Notes: generated by a model not told the origin, from the sequence alone. DNA of 64,000 nucleotides from Aestuariibius violaceus (GCF_040779325.2 NZ_JBFONT020000001.1:992001-1056000), one strand, 5' to 3'; positions 43,844-52,876 are shown, counted from the first letter of the stretch. Made by a program: numbers and translations.

Positions 43844-44953
43844 ATGGTCAACGCAGCGGCCTTCGCGCCGTGGACCGATCCTGACGCGGCGCCCCTGATC
43901 GACTTCAGGGGCGTCACCAAGCGCTTCGGCGACTTCATCGCGATCGATGATCTCGACCTGAAGATCTACCCGCAGGAATTCTTCGCCCTCCTCGGCCCCT
44001 CGGGCTGCGGCAAGACCACCCTGATGCGCATGCTCGCGGGCTTCGAAGACCCGACCGAGGGCACGATCCTGCTCGACGGGAACGACATCGCCCATGTCCC
44101 GCCGAACAAGCGCGCCGTGAACATGATGTTTCAAAGCTTCGCGCTCTTCCCCCACCTGACTGTGCGCGAGAACATCGCCTTCGGCTTGCGCCGCGACGGG
44201 ATGGAAAGGGGCGCACGCGAGGCGCGGGTGGACGAGATGATGCGCCTCGTCCAGCTCAAGGATCTCGGCAATCGCAAGCCGCACCAGATCTCCGGCGGCC
44301 AGCGGCAGCGCGTGGCCCTCGCCCGGTCGCTCGCCAAGGCGCCGAAGCTCCTGCTTCTCGACGAACCCCTCGGCGCGCTCGACAAGAAGCTGCGCGAGGA
44401 AACCCAGTTCGAGCTGATGGAGATCCAGGAGACGACCGGCACCACCTTCGTCATCGTCACCCACGACCAGGAAGAGGCGATGACCGTCGCCTCCCGCGTC
44501 GCCGTGATGAATGCCGGGACACTCGTGCAGGTCGATACGCCCGAACGGATCTACGAACAGCCGAATTCGGTCTATGTGGCGGACTTCATCGGCGACGTGA
44601 ACCTGATCCAGGGCCAGGCCCGGCCCAATGGCGGCCGCGTGGCCGTCGACGTGGCCGAAGGCGTCACCCTCCACGCCGAAGGCGACGTCTCGGGTGACGT
44701 CACCTACGCCGTCCGGCCCGAGAAAGTGACGATCTCCCCCGACAAGCCCGAGGCCGACAACGTTGTCCAAGGCAAGGTGATCGACATCGGCTATCTGGGC
44801 CTATCCTCCACCTACCACGTCGAATTGCCCTCCGGGCAGGTCGTCAAGGCAATGACAGCCAATACCAGACGCGCCACCGAGCGCCCCTTCGACTGGGAAG
44901 ACGAGGTCTGGCTCGGCTGGAGCGACGCCGCCGGGATCGTGCTGACGCAATGA
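43844..44953 (+). CDS. potG: polyamine ABC transporter ATPase
   Basis: A 369-residue ABC ATPase with Walker A GPSGCGKTT, signature ISGGQRQRVALARSLA, Walker B LLLLDEPLGALD and H-loop VTHDQEEAM. The C-terminal ~110 residues form the TOBE/OB regulatory domain (VTYAVRPEKVTIS). It couples to PotH and PotI. ATG 43844 is chosen, five bases after the LysE stop. The stop overlaps potH as ATGA. Confidence 0.93.
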   Translation: MVNAAAFAPWTDPDAAPLIDFRGVTKRFGDFIAIDDLDLKIYPQEFFALLGPSGCGKTTLMRMLAGFEDPTEGTILLDGNDIAHVPPNKRAVNMMFQSFALFPHLTVRENIAFGLRRDGMERGAREARVDEMMRLVQLKDLGNRKPHQISGGQRQRVALARSLAKAPKLLLLDEPLGALDKKLREETQFELMEIQETTGTTFVIVTHDQEEAMTVASRVAVMNAGTLVQVDTPERIYEQPNSVYVADFIGDVNLIQGQARPNGGRVAVDVAEGVTLHAEGDVSGDVTYAVRPEKVTISPDKPEADNVVQGKVIDIGYLGLSSTYHVELPSGQVVKAMTANTRRATERPFDWEDEVWLGWSDAAGIVLTQ

Positions 44954-45828
44954 GACGGCTCACCATCGCCTTGCCATACCTCTGGCTGCTCGCGCTCTTC
45001 CTGATCCCCTTCGCCATCGTGTTGCTCATCTCGCTAAGTGACCCGGTTCGTGCGATTCCACCCTACCTGCCGACATGGGCAAGTTCGGATGGGCTCCGCG
45101 ACTACCTCAGCCAGCTCGATTTCGAGAATTTCGTCTTCCTCAGCGAAGACGATCTCTATTGGAAAGCCTACCTCTCAAGCCTCCAGATCGCGACCATCTC
45201 CACACTCCTCGCGCTCACCATCGGCTTCCCCATCGCCTATGGCATCGCCCGCGCGCCGGACGGCTGGCAGCCGACGCTGCTCATGCTCATCATCCTGCCC
45301 TTCTGGACGTCGTTCCTGATCCGCGTCTACGCCTGGATCGGCATCCTCGGAACCGAAGGCTACCTCAACCAGGTCCTCCTCGGCCTCGGCCTGATCTCTC
45401 AACCGCTCCGGATCCTCAACACTGATTGGGCGGTCTATATTGGTATCGTCTATACCTACCTGCCCTTCATGGTCCTGCCGATCTACGCCACGCTCGGCCG
45501 CATCGACAAAGAGCTGCTGGAGGCCGCCGAAGACCTCGGCTGCTCCCGCATCACCGCCTTCTGGCTCGTCGTCATCCCCCTCTCCAAGGCCGGTGTCATC
45601 GCCGGCTGCTTCCTCGTCTTCATCCCGGCCATCGGAGAATTCGTCATCCCCTCCCTGCTCGGCGGGTCCGACACGCTGATGATCGGCAAGGTGCTGTGGG
45701 AGGAGTTCTTCAACAACCTGGATTGGCCCGTCGCCAGCGCCGTGGCCGTCATCCTCCTGCTGATCCTGATCGTCCCGATCATCCTCTTCCAGCGCAACGA
45801 ACAGCGCCAGCGCGAGGCCGAGGCATGA
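44950..45828 (+). CDS. potH: polyamine ABC transporter permease
   Basis: A 292-residue inner-membrane subunit with six helices. The EAA loop is EAAEDLGCSRITAFWLVVIPLSKAG, and LPFWTSFLIRVYAWIGILG is typical of PotH/PotB. It overlaps potG and potI by four bases at each end, so subunit synthesis is coupled. Confidence 0.93.
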   Translation: MRRLTIALPYLWLLALFLIPFAIVLLISLSDPVRAIPPYLPTWASSDGLRDYLSQLDFENFVFLSEDDLYWKAYLSSLQIATISTLLALTIGFPIAYGIARAPDGWQPTLLMLIILPFWTSFLIRVYAWIGILGTEGYLNQVLLGLGLISQPLRILNTDWAVYIGIVYTYLPFMVLPIYATLGRIDKELLEAAEDLGCSRITAFWLVVIPLSKAGVIAGCFLVFIPAIGEFVIPSLLGGSDTLMIGKVLWEEFFNNLDWPVASAVAVILLLILIVPIILFQRNEQRQREAEA

Positions 45829-46637
45829 GGGGCCCGACCTGGTTCAACGTCACCTCGCTGGCGCTGGGGCTCGCCTTCCTCTACCTGCCGATGCTCATCC
45901 TCATCGTCTACAGCTTCAACGACAGCCGCCTCGTCACCGTCTGGGGCGGCTTCTCCACCCGCTGGTACGGCGAACTCCTCCGCAACGAGGCCTATCTCGA
46001 CGCCGCCTGGGTTACCCTCCGCGTCGCCTTTTTCTCCTCCACCATCGCAACAATCCTCGGCGTGATGGCCGCCCTCGCCATGGTCCGCGCAGGCCGCTTC
46101 CGGGGCCGCACCCTCTTCTCCGGCATGATCTACGCGCCCCTCGTCATGCCGGAGGTCATCACCGGCCTCTCCCTCCTCCTCCTCTTCATCGCGATCGGGC
46201 TCGACCGGGGGATCTTCACGATCATCTTCGCCCACACGACCTTCGCCATGTGCTACGTCTCGGTCGTCGTCTCCGCCCGGCTCGCCTCCTTCGACCGCTC
46301 GCTCGAAGAAGCCGCGCTCGACCTCGGCGCCTCCCCGGCCGAGGCGTTCCGGCTGGTGACCCTGCCGATCATCTGGCCCGCCGTCCTCTCCGGCTGGCTC
46401 CTCGCCTTCACCCTCTCGCTCGACGATCTGGTCATCGCGTCCTTCACCGCCGGCCCCGCCGCGACGACCCTGCCCATGCGCATCTTCTCCGCCGTCCGCC
46501 TCGGCGTCACGCCCGAGATCAACGCGCTCTCCACCATCCTGATCGGGCTCGTCGCCCTCGGCGTCATCGCAGCCTCCCTCACGACCAAACACGCCGCCAT
46601 CCGGCGCGAGCGCGACGAAAGACTGGCCGCCGCATGA
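45825..46637 (+). CDS. potI: polyamine ABC transporter permease
   Basis: A 270-residue inner-membrane subunit. It shows LPMLILIVYSFNDSRLVTVWGGFSTRWYGELLRNEAYLDAAW (PotI/PotC start), the EAA loop EEAALDLGASPAEAFRLVTLPIIWPA and FTLSLDDLVIASFTAGP. ATG 45825 overlaps the potH stop; the longer open frame back to 45426 lies inside potH. Its stop overlaps the puuA start. Confidence 0.93.
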   Translation: MRGPTWFNVTSLALGLAFLYLPMLILIVYSFNDSRLVTVWGGFSTRWYGELLRNEAYLDAAWVTLRVAFFSSTIATILGVMAALAMVRAGRFRGRTLFSGMIYAPLVMPEVITGLSLLLLFIAIGLDRGIFTIIFAHTTFAMCYVSVVVSARLASFDRSLEEAALDLGASPAEAFRLVTLPIIWPAVLSGWLLAFTLSLDDLVIASFTAGPAATTLPMRIFSAVRLGVTPEINALSTILIGLVALGVIAASLTTKHAAIRRERDERLAAA

Positions 46638-47938
46638 GCTGGAAAGACGAAGTCGCAACCTTCCTCAAGACCCACGGAGAACCAGACCGGGTCGAGGTCA
46701 TGCTCTGCGACCTCAACGCCGTCCTCCGCGGCAAATGGGTCCCCGGCACCGCGCTCGACAAGATCGGCCGCGGCACGGTCAAGCTGCCCGTCTCCACCTA
46801 TGCCCCCAACATCTTCGGCGAGGAGGTCCCCGAAAGCGGCCTCGGCATCGTGCAAGGCGACCCCGACGGCGCGCTCCTCCCCGTCCCCGGAACCCTCGCC
46901 CCGATCCCCGGCGGCGGCGCGCAGGTGCTGGTCGAGATGGCGGGCGAATGGGCCTCCCCCCGCGGGCGTCTGGCCGACATTGTGACCCGCTTCGCCGACC
47001 GCGGCCTCACCCCCTGCGTCGCGCTCGAACTTGAATTCCACCTCCTGCAACCCCGCACAGCACCCGAAGACCCGCCGGTCCCCCCCGAAGGCGCCCCCCA
47101 GGCCCAGAACTACGATATGGAGGTGCTCGACCGCACCGCCCCCGTCCTTGACGCGATCCTCGAAGGCGCCGCCGCCCAGGGCCTGACCACCGAAACCGTC
47201 ATCGCCGAATACGGCCCCGGCCAGTTCGAGGTGAACTTCCGCCACTGCGCCGACGCCCTGCACGCCGCCGATATGGCCGTCCTCTTCCGCCGCCTCGTCC
47301 GCACCGTCGCCACCTCTCACGATCTCGAGGCGACCTTCATGGCCAAACCCTACGCCGACAGCCCCGGCAACGGCCTCCACGCCCATGTCTCCCTGCTGAA
47401 CGCCGACGGCGACAACATCCTCGCCACGGAAAATGGCCTCTCCGACCCCCTCGGCCACGCCATCGCCGGCTCCCTCGCCACAATGGCCGACTGCCAGGCG
47501 ATCTTCGCCCCCCACCTCAACTCCTACCGCCGCTTCCAACCGATGAGCTTCGCGCCAACCGCCCCCGACTGGGGCCTCGACGACCGCGGCGCAGGCGTCC
47601 GCGTTCCCACCACATCCGGCCGCGATGCCCGCCTCGAACACCGCATCGCCGGCGCCGACGCGAACCCCTACCTCGCGCTGGCCGCCATCCTCGGCGGCAT
47701 CCTCTGGGGCCTCGACCAGCGCCTCACCCCGCCCGCCCCCCGCGGCGAGACGGAAACCCCACCCCTCGGCGACGACTGGTCCGCCGCCATCGACCGCTTC
47801 GCCACCTCCGACGTCACCGCCTGGATCTTCGGAGACGCCTACCGAGACCTCTACACCGCCATCCGCCGGAACGAGATCGCGCGTCTCATGCCCATCATCC
47901 ACCCCCTCGAATACGCCACCTACCTCTCCCGCCTATGA
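46634..47938 (+). CDS. puuA: gamma-glutamylputrescine synthetase-like glutamine synthetase
   Basis: A 434-residue glutamine-synthetase fold enzyme. VMLCDLNAVLRGKWVPG is the N-terminal domain. ALELEFHLL, AEYGPGQFEVNFRH and FMAKPYADSPGNGLHAHVSL carry metal and substrate ligands, and RLEHRIAGADANPYLALAAIL closes the active site. It joins glutamate to putrescine using ATP, the first step of the Puu pathway. It is the last gene of the pot operon and complements puuB and the aminotransferase across the divergent promoter. PuuC and PuuD are not in the window. Confidence 0.9.
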   Translation: MSWKDEVATFLKTHGEPDRVEVMLCDLNAVLRGKWVPGTALDKIGRGTVKLPVSTYAPNIFGEEVPESGLGIVQGDPDGALLPVPGTLAPIPGGGAQVLVEMAGEWASPRGRLADIVTRFADRGLTPCVALELEFHLLQPRTAPEDPPVPPEGAPQAQNYDMEVLDRTAPVLDAILEGAAAQGLTTETVIAEYGPGQFEVNFRHCADALHAADMAVLFRRLVRTVATSHDLEATFMAKPYADSPGNGLHAHVSLLNADGDNILATENGLSDPLGHAIAGSLATMADCQAIFAPHLNSYRRFQPMSFAPTAPDWGLDDRGAGVRVPTTSGRDARLEHRIAGADANPYLALAAILGGILWGLDQRLTPPAPRGETETPPLGDDWSAAIDRFATSDVTAWIFGDAYRDLYTAIRRNEIARLMPIIHPLEYATYLSRL

Positions 47939-48109
47939 GGCGGATCGGAGAAGCTCGGCACCCGTGTCCCTAACCACCGAAGCGCCAAGGCGGTAAGGGT
48001 TAGGAACTCCGAGCATATGCTTTGAGCCTTTTTTGCCAATGCGCCGTCCTTTAACCGGACTTCAAGAAGCGACAAATTCTCGCCATAGTTGCAGCCTTAA
48101 GTATTACCC

Positions 48110-49144
48110 GTGAGGCAAATTTTTTGGATAGCCGTCCCGCTCGGACTCCTAGCTTACGCTTGTTTCAACGTCATTTCTTTCATTGACGGCTCCACAGCTG
48201 TAAAGGACTGGGATGAGCTGTGCCGAATGGAAGATTGCGGTCAATTTCCCGATCTTCACATGACTTACGAGGTCGACGGCAGACGTTACTATTTTCCTGC
48301 CTCAACGGACAAACAGATCCGCGGGAACTTATTTGGTGTTCTTCCCATCGGAGCAAAGTCCAGCCCAGGAATAATCAGGCCGACTTTCAAACATGAGCAT
48401 TGGGCACGCGAGGTCTACGTCAACTGGAGGGTCTTGGACTTTGATATGTATTTGGAAACCCGCGATGACGACACAATACGGCGTGGGTTTGGCAGATTGA
48501 ATGAAGACACTGAAATAATGCGTTTTGGGCGTGGCGTCCTATCGAAGCTACCTGAATATTTCGGAATCGAGATAGACCACCCCTCTGGACCGCTTGTCGA
48601 TTTCAGATTCTATATTCTAAGTAAGGATAGTACTTTGGATGACTTTCGTTTGCATCATCACTTGGCAGAGCACCGCGATTATCATGCTCTAAGAAACGGT
48701 ACTGAGCTAGAGGGCTATTTGCCAAATAGAACTTGGAATATTCGCACTCGCGATGATTTGAGTGACGCTGGCTTTACCTCCTTCAACGACGCATTCTGGC
48801 TTGTATCACAAGACCTGCACGGAAATTATTTGACCTCCCATACCGCAGTTGTCTCCAAAGCGCCGATGCTGCATGGTCGTTATGTCTACGGAATTTGCAG
48901 GAGCACTTGCTGGTTTTACTCGCTGAAATTCATGGATGATCCTCCTAATGAAGAACCACTTGTCGTGGTTAATTTGGTTGGCGACGACATGGCTGCTTTT
49001 TATGGGGATCGCTGCCGAGAAAGTCGCAGCGTTGAAGAATGCGATCCGTCGGTCGTAAGTTTTCAGAATATCGAACTCCGGTTCTCGGTCGTCGAGAAAG
49101 TCTTGGAGGCACTACGCAAGCAACCCGTAGTCGACAGCGATTAA
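48110..49144 (+). CDS. orphan membrane-anchored protein, AT-richer than neighbours
   Basis: A 344-residue protein with one N-terminal hydrophobic helix (about residues 4-24) and an otherwise soluble, Asp/Arg-rich sequence. Cysteine pairs occur at CRMEDC and CRSTC. I do not recognise a family. Base composition and codon use (many A/T third positions) differ clearly from the GC-rich genes on both sides, suggesting recent acquisition. GTG 48110 is the start. It is flanked by 170 bp and 490 bp of non-coding DNA. Confidence 0.65.
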   Translation: MRQIFWIAVPLGLLAYACFNVISFIDGSTAVKDWDELCRMEDCGQFPDLHMTYEVDGRRYYFPASTDKQIRGNLFGVLPIGAKSSPGIIRPTFKHEHWAREVYVNWRVLDFDMYLETRDDDTIRRGFGRLNEDTEIMRFGRGVLSKLPEYFGIEIDHPSGPLVDFRFYILSKDSTLDDFRLHHHLAEHRDYHALRNGTELEGYLPNRTWNIRTRDDLSDAGFTSFNDAFWLVSQDLHGNYLTSHTAVVSKAPMLHGRYVYGICRSTCWFYSLKFMDDPPNEEPLVVVNLVGDDMAAFYGDRCRESRSVEECDPSVVSFQNIELRFSVVEKVLEALRKQPVVDSD

Positions 49145-49630
49145 TTCGACCTGCACGCCGCGGATTGGCAAGAAGACGAGAGGCGGGAGTTTTCGGTTTG
49201 TCCCCCAAAAACGGCCGTTCGAGCAAACACATCGAGGCGATACTCCGCCATCGCAAATCCGGTCTTTCAGTGCACTACGCCCCGGCCCAATCACCCACCG
49301 TAGGATGGGTGATTTCACCCATCATCCAATCTTGGAAACAATCCCTGCCATCCGCCCAATTGTCCACGCCGTTGCGCCGCACCGCAGCAGAACGGTCCGT
49401 TACCAGGCAAACTCGCTGAAAGATGTCCGACAGAATGCCGACGTGATGCCGACCAGACGCCGCCACGCCGCAACGCGCCGAATTCCTTCGATTAACCCGG
49501 AAATCCGCCCGATTCGCGGGGGCAGGGCGGTTGCGCCCCTTCCGCCCGCCGTCCGCACCGCTCACATCCCGTTAACATCCGCCTCTCCAGTGAACCGGAA
49601 CGCCCCGATGCCGGGCGGCGTTCGGTCCTC
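49145..49630. other. intergenic region with alternating hairpins
   Basis: About 490 bp without a supported gene; short plus and minus frames here lack ribosome binding sites. Near 49291-49327 it contains TCACCCA, TGGGTGA and TCACCCA in a row, so two mutually exclusive stems are possible (see the repeat entry). GC content rises to normal toward the gor start. Confidence 0.55.
49291..49327. repeat. REP-like palindromic element
   Basis: GATGGGTG (49304-49311) and CACCCATC (49316-49323) form a hairpin. TCACCCA at 49291-49297 can alternatively pair with TGGGTGA at 49306-49312. No T-run follows, so it is not a terminator. The GGGTGA/TCACCC pattern looks like a dispersed repetitive palindrome, but only one copy is seen in this window. 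Confidence 0.4.
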
Positions 49631-50950
49631 ATGGCAAATCACACATTCGACCTCATCGTGATCGGCGGCGGCTCCGCCGGGCTCGCCTGCGCCAAGCGGG
49701 CGGCGGGCCACGGCGCCCGTGTCGCCCTGATCGAGCGTGACCACCTCGGCGGGACCTGCGTCAACCGCGGCTGCGTCCCGAAAAAGCTGATGTGGGAGGC
49801 ATCCGAGGTCTTCGCCCGCGCCCGCTCCATGGCCGATCTCGGCCTCTCCGGGCCGCCCGGCACGCTGGACCTCGCCGCCCTAAAGGCCCGAATAGACAGC
49901 CAAATCTCCGATATCCGCGGCAACTTCGAAGACGATCTCGCCGACAAGGGCGTCACCCTCATCCGCGCCACCGCCACCCTCGACACCCCCGGCGAGGTCC
50001 GGGCCGGGGGCCGCACCCTGACCGCCCCCCATATCGTCCTCGCCACCGGCGGCGCCCCCCAGACGCTCCCCATCGACGGCGCCGAGCTTTTCGACACCAG
50101 CGACGACGTCTTCGGCTGGACGACGATCCCGGAACGTCTGGTCGTCATCGGCGGCGGCTATATCGGCTGTGAATTCGCCTCGATCTTCCGGGCCTTCGGC
50201 GCGCAGGTCCGCATCGTCAACGAAGACGACCGCCTGCTCACCGATTTCGACGCCGATGCCGTCGCCCACGCCGCGCAGACCTTCGAGAACCGCGGCATCG
50301 CGATCTCGAACGGCCTCACCATTGACAGCGCCCGCCGCAACGGCACCCGCATCACGCTAACCCTTTCCGACGGCACCACCGACATGGCCGACCGCGTCCT
50401 CTGCGCCACCGGCCGGTCGCCGAACATCGACGGCCTCGGTAAGCTCCCGAAAACACTCGAAAAAGCTGATACCGGCGCGCTCGCCATAGACGCCCGCTTC
50501 GAGACCTCCCAGCCGGGCGTCTACGCCATCGGTGATGTCGCCGACCGCCTGCCGCTCACCCCCGTCGCCACCCGTGATGGAGAGGCGCTGGCCGATATCC
50601 TCTTCGGGCAAGGCGCCCCGCCCATCGACCTCGACCTCGTCGCGACCGCCACCTTCCTGCACCCGCCCATGGGCCAGGTCGGCCAGCCCGATACCGGCGA
50701 CCTCCTGCAGGGCGACACGACCCCCTTGCCCGAGGGCACCGTCTGGCAGACCGGGGCCGTAGCCTACGGCAAAGTCGCCCGCGACCCCGACACGCAGAAG
50801 GTCATCGGCGCGGTCCTGATCGGCGAAAGCGCCGCCGACGAAATCGCCTGGGCTGCCGCCGCCATCGCGGGCGAACTGGACGACGCCGACCTCCTCAGCG
50901 CCACCGCAGTCCACCCGACGCTGGCCGAAGAGATCATCGGCCGCCGCTAG
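49631..50950 (+). CDS. gor: glutathione-disulfide reductase-type flavoprotein
   Basis: A 439-residue pyridine nucleotide-disulfide oxidoreductase. The FAD motif is LIVIGGGSAGLACAKRA, the redox disulfide GGTCVNRGCVPKK, the NAD(P) motif LVVIGGGYIGCEFASIFRA, the second FAD motif VYAIGDV, and the C-terminal HPTLAEE (catalytic His-Glu of the partner subunit). The spacing fits glutathione reductase. It keeps cytosolic glutathione reduced with NADPH. Confidence 0.9.
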   Translation: MANHTFDLIVIGGGSAGLACAKRAAGHGARVALIERDHLGGTCVNRGCVPKKLMWEASEVFARARSMADLGLSGPPGTLDLAALKARIDSQISDIRGNFEDDLADKGVTLIRATATLDTPGEVRAGGRTLTAPHIVLATGGAPQTLPIDGAELFDTSDDVFGWTTIPERLVVIGGGYIGCEFASIFRAFGAQVRIVNEDDRLLTDFDADAVAHAAQTFENRGIAISNGLTIDSARRNGTRITLTLSDGTTDMADRVLCATGRSPNIDGLGKLPKTLEKADTGALAIDARFETSQPGVYAIGDVADRLPLTPVATRDGEALADILFGQGAPPIDLDLVATATFLHPPMGQVGQPDTGDLLQGDTTPLPEGTVWQTGAVAYGKVARDPDTQKVIGAVLIGESAADEIAWAAAAIAGELDDADLLSATAVHPTLAEEIIGRR

Positions 50951-51020
50951 CCCTGTCACCAGCCCGTCAGGGATTGATCGCCGCCCCCCTGCCTGACTAG
51001 CCTCCCGTCAGGAGGGCGCC

Positions 51021-51572
51021 ATGGCACTGGGAACAAAGCTCAACGGCACGCTGCGCCGGTTCATCGAAAGACAACCGGTCTTCTTCGTCGCCACGGCCGC
51101 GCCGACCGGGCGGGTCAACCTCTCTCCCAAGGGGGCGGACACGCTGCGAATCCTGGGCGACACCCGCCTGCGCTGGCTCAACCTCTCCGGCAGCGGGAAC
51201 GAGACGGCGGGCCACCTGCGCCTCGCCAACCGCATCACGCTGATGTTCTGCGCCTTCGAGGGCGACGCGCTGATCCTGCGGGTCTATGGACGCGCCGACA
51301 TCCTCCACCCCCGCGACGTCGGATGGGACGCCGCCGCGGCCGATTTCCCGTCCATGGCCGGCAGCCGCCAGATCTTCGACGTCACGATCGACAGCGTCCA
51401 GACCTCCTGCGGCACGGGCGTCCCGCTCATGGCCTATCAGGGGCAGCGCGCCGGTGAGGAACTCCTCCCATATTACGAGGAGATAGGCCCGGAGGGCGTC
51501 GACGCCTACTGGCGCAAGAAGAACACCGAGACGATCGACGGCTTCCCCACCGGCCTCTTCGAAGAGCCGTAA
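51021..51572 (+). CDS. pyridoxamine 5'-phosphate oxidase-like FMN-binding protein
   Basis: A 183-residue split-barrel protein. FVATAAPTGRVNLSPKGADTLRIL and RLRWLNLSGSGNETAGHLRLANRITLMFCAFEG are the flavin-binding strands of the PNPOx-like family. It is shorter than true PdxH and lacks its C-terminal PLP segment. GGAGG precedes ATG 51021. Function unknown, probably a flavin- or heme-linked redox protein. Confidence 0.85.
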   Translation: MALGTKLNGTLRRFIERQPVFFVATAAPTGRVNLSPKGADTLRILGDTRLRWLNLSGSGNETAGHLRLANRITLMFCAFEGDALILRVYGRADILHPRDVGWDAAAADFPSMAGSRQIFDVTIDSVQTSCGTGVPLMAYQGQRAGEELLPYYEEIGPEGVDAYWRKKNTETIDGFPTGLFEEP

Positions 51573-51579
51573 GGCCCCC

Positions 51580-51921
51580 TCAATCGCGCCGGATTTCGGT
51601 ATAGAGCGCCGGATTGATCCCGAGCCCTTCGATCTGAGGAGAAGCGCCTGCCGCGCGCATCTCGGCGATGGCGGCCTCGAATGCCTCGGCGCTTTCCCAG
51701 CGGGCGACGTTCACCAACTGAAACCGCGCTTCCGGCGATAGGGATGCGTGCAGCACCGTCGAGATATAGCCCGGCTGCTCGGCCAGAAAGTCGCGAGAGA
51801 CCTCCCAAGCGGCAATGGCCGCTTCGCGCTGGCCGTCGGGAACCTCGAAGGCGTTGATCAAGACGACATCGGCCGAGGCCGTGCCGGCGGCGAGGTTGAG
51901 GGCAAGGACTTTCATCATCAC
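51580..51921 (-). CDS. antibiotic biosynthesis monooxygenase (ABM) domain protein
   Basis: A 113-residue protein. The ABM ferredoxin-like fold is seen in VVLINAFEVPDGQREAAIAAWEVSRDFLAEQPGYISTVLHASL and FQLVNVARWESAEAFEAAIAEM. The first ~15 residues could be a weak signal peptide or an overlong start. Proteins of this fold oxidise quinones or hydroxynaphthalenes. It is divergent from a MarR gene with three operator palindromes between, so quinone- or phenol-responsive control is plausible. Confidence 0.87.
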   Translation of the reverse strand: MMMKVLALNLAAGTASADVVLINAFEVPDGQREAAIAAWEVSRDFLAEQPGYISTVLHASLSPEARFQLVNVARWESAEAFEAAIAEMRAAGASPQIEGLGINPALYTEIRRD

Positions 51922-51932
51922 GCACTCCTTTC

Positions 51933-51944
51933 ATAGCGTGCTAT
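51933..51944. promoter_or_regulatory. MarR operator copy 1
   Basis: ATAGCGTGCTAT is a 12-bp near-palindrome just upstream of the ABM start. Related copies lie at 51993-52004 and 52016-52027, all in the divergent ABM/MarR promoter region. Confidence 0.65.
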
Positions 51945-51992
51945 ATTTATGATCACGCCTGAGCCGAAACCCGACTCAGGAACACCGAAAAC

Positions 51993-52004
51993 ATAGCATA
52001 CTAT
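51993..52004. promoter_or_regulatory. MarR operator copy 2
   Basis: ATAGCATACTAT is the second copy of the ATAGYRYRCTAT palindrome in the ABM/MarR divergent region. Its start lies 23 bp before that of copy 3, about two helical turns, so it could be bound cooperatively. Confidence 0.65.
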
Positions 52005-52015
52005 CTATAATTTGC

Positions 52016-52027
52016 ATAGCGCACTAT
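52016..52027. promoter_or_regulatory. MarR operator copy 3
   Basis: ATAGCGCACTAT is the third copy, 18 bp before the MarR start codon. Binding here would block marR expression, the usual autoregulation of this family. Confidence 0.65.
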
Positions 52028-52045
52028 GAAGTTTATGATCGCCCC

Positions 52046-52477
52046 ATGACCTTCTCGATGCGCAGCTCTGCCGGGTACCTCACGAACCACCTCGCCCGGC
52101 TCTTCGCCTCCGGCCTGCAGGCCCGCATCCGCCCCCTCGGCCTCTCGACCGGCGTCTTCCCGGTCATGCTGCAACTCTGGGACCGTGACGGCCTCACCCA
52201 GAAGGAACTCGTCGACCGCCTCGGCATCGAACAGGCGACCGTCGCCAACACCCTCGCCCGAATGGAGCGTGACGGTCTTATCGAAAGACGGGGCGACGCA
52301 GAGGACGGTCGGGTCAAGCGTACCTGGCTGACCGATCAGGGCCGCGCGCTCCGAGATCCCGCCATCGCGGCGGCCGACGCCGAAAACTCCGACGCCCTCA
52401 GCGGCCTCACCGAGGCTGAACGCGCCCAGCTCCTGACCCTCCTCAACAAGGCCATCGCGACCTTCGGCACCCGCTAG
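52046..52477 (+). CDS. MarR family transcriptional regulator
   Basis: A 143-residue regulator. The winged helix is LTQKELVDRLGIEQATVANTLARMERDGLIERRGDAEDGRVKRTWLTDQG, with the conserved wing D-x-R. Dimer helices lie at both ends. It probably represses itself and the ABM gene through the three ATAGYRYRCTAT palindromes upstream, with relief by a small phenolic or oxidant ligand. Confidence 0.92.
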   Translation: MTFSMRSSAGYLTNHLARLFASGLQARIRPLGLSTGVFPVMLQLWDRDGLTQKELVDRLGIEQATVANTLARMERDGLIERRGDAEDGRVKRTWLTDQGRALRDPAIAAADAENSDALSGLTEAERAQLLTLLNKAIATFGTR

Positions 52478-52540
52478 GATCGAAGACGCACTTTCCCAAA
52501 TGACCGGAGTTGGGGGGCGGCCCCTTCCCCGACAGGCGCC

Positions 52541-52876
52541 CTAATTCAACCCGTCTTCATCCAGCAGATGCCGCCCCGCACGATCCTCGACCTCGATCAC
52601 CCAGAGATCCCGGTCGATGTCCCTCTGCCGGGCCAGCGTTGCGTCCACCTCCGCCTCCGCCCCATCGGCGAGCGTCATCCAGACCCGCTCTCCGCTCATC
52701 AGGTCATAGCTGCGCTGGAACGCCTTGGCCTGCCCGTCCAAAGTGTTGAGCTTCACCAGCACCGCCCCCGCCGTGTCGTCGCCGCGCTTGACCACGAAGG
52801 CCGGGATATCCGCCAGCCGCAACCGCGCCAGATAGGCCGACACCCACAGGCCAGAGGCCAGCCGCGCCTCAGCCAT
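52541..52876 (-). CDS. DUF1491 family protein
   Basis: A 111-residue protein. RLASGLWVSAYLARLRLADIPAFVVKRGDDTAGAVLVKLNTLDG and DRDLWVIEVEDRAGRHLLDE are the conserved DUF1491 blocks. It is an alphaproteobacterial protein of unknown function, commonly next to era. ATG 52876 overlaps the era stop by eight bases; an in-frame upstream start at 52894 lies within era. Confidence 0.88.
   Translation of the reverse strand: MAEARLASGLWVSAYLARLRLADIPAFVVKRGDDTAGAVLVKLNTLDGQAKAFQRSYDLMSGERVWMTLADGAEAEVDATLARQRDIDRDLWVIEVEDRAGRHLLDEDGLN

Noticed and set aside
46250..46636. Extended N-terminus of the PuuA-like enzyme
   Set aside because: These codons lie inside potI and are Arg/Pro-rich shadow sequence; ATG 46634 overlaps the potI stop and begins the family domain.
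45483..46658. 391-codon minus-strand frame over potH/potI
   Set aside because: Asp/Glu/Gly-rich antisense shadow of two well-identified permease genes; no domain.
46253..47902. 549-codon minus-strand open frame antisense to potI and puuA
   Set aside because: Low-complexity Gly/Val/Glu-rich product typical of antisense frames in GC-rich DNA; both plus-strand genes beneath it have clear family motifs.
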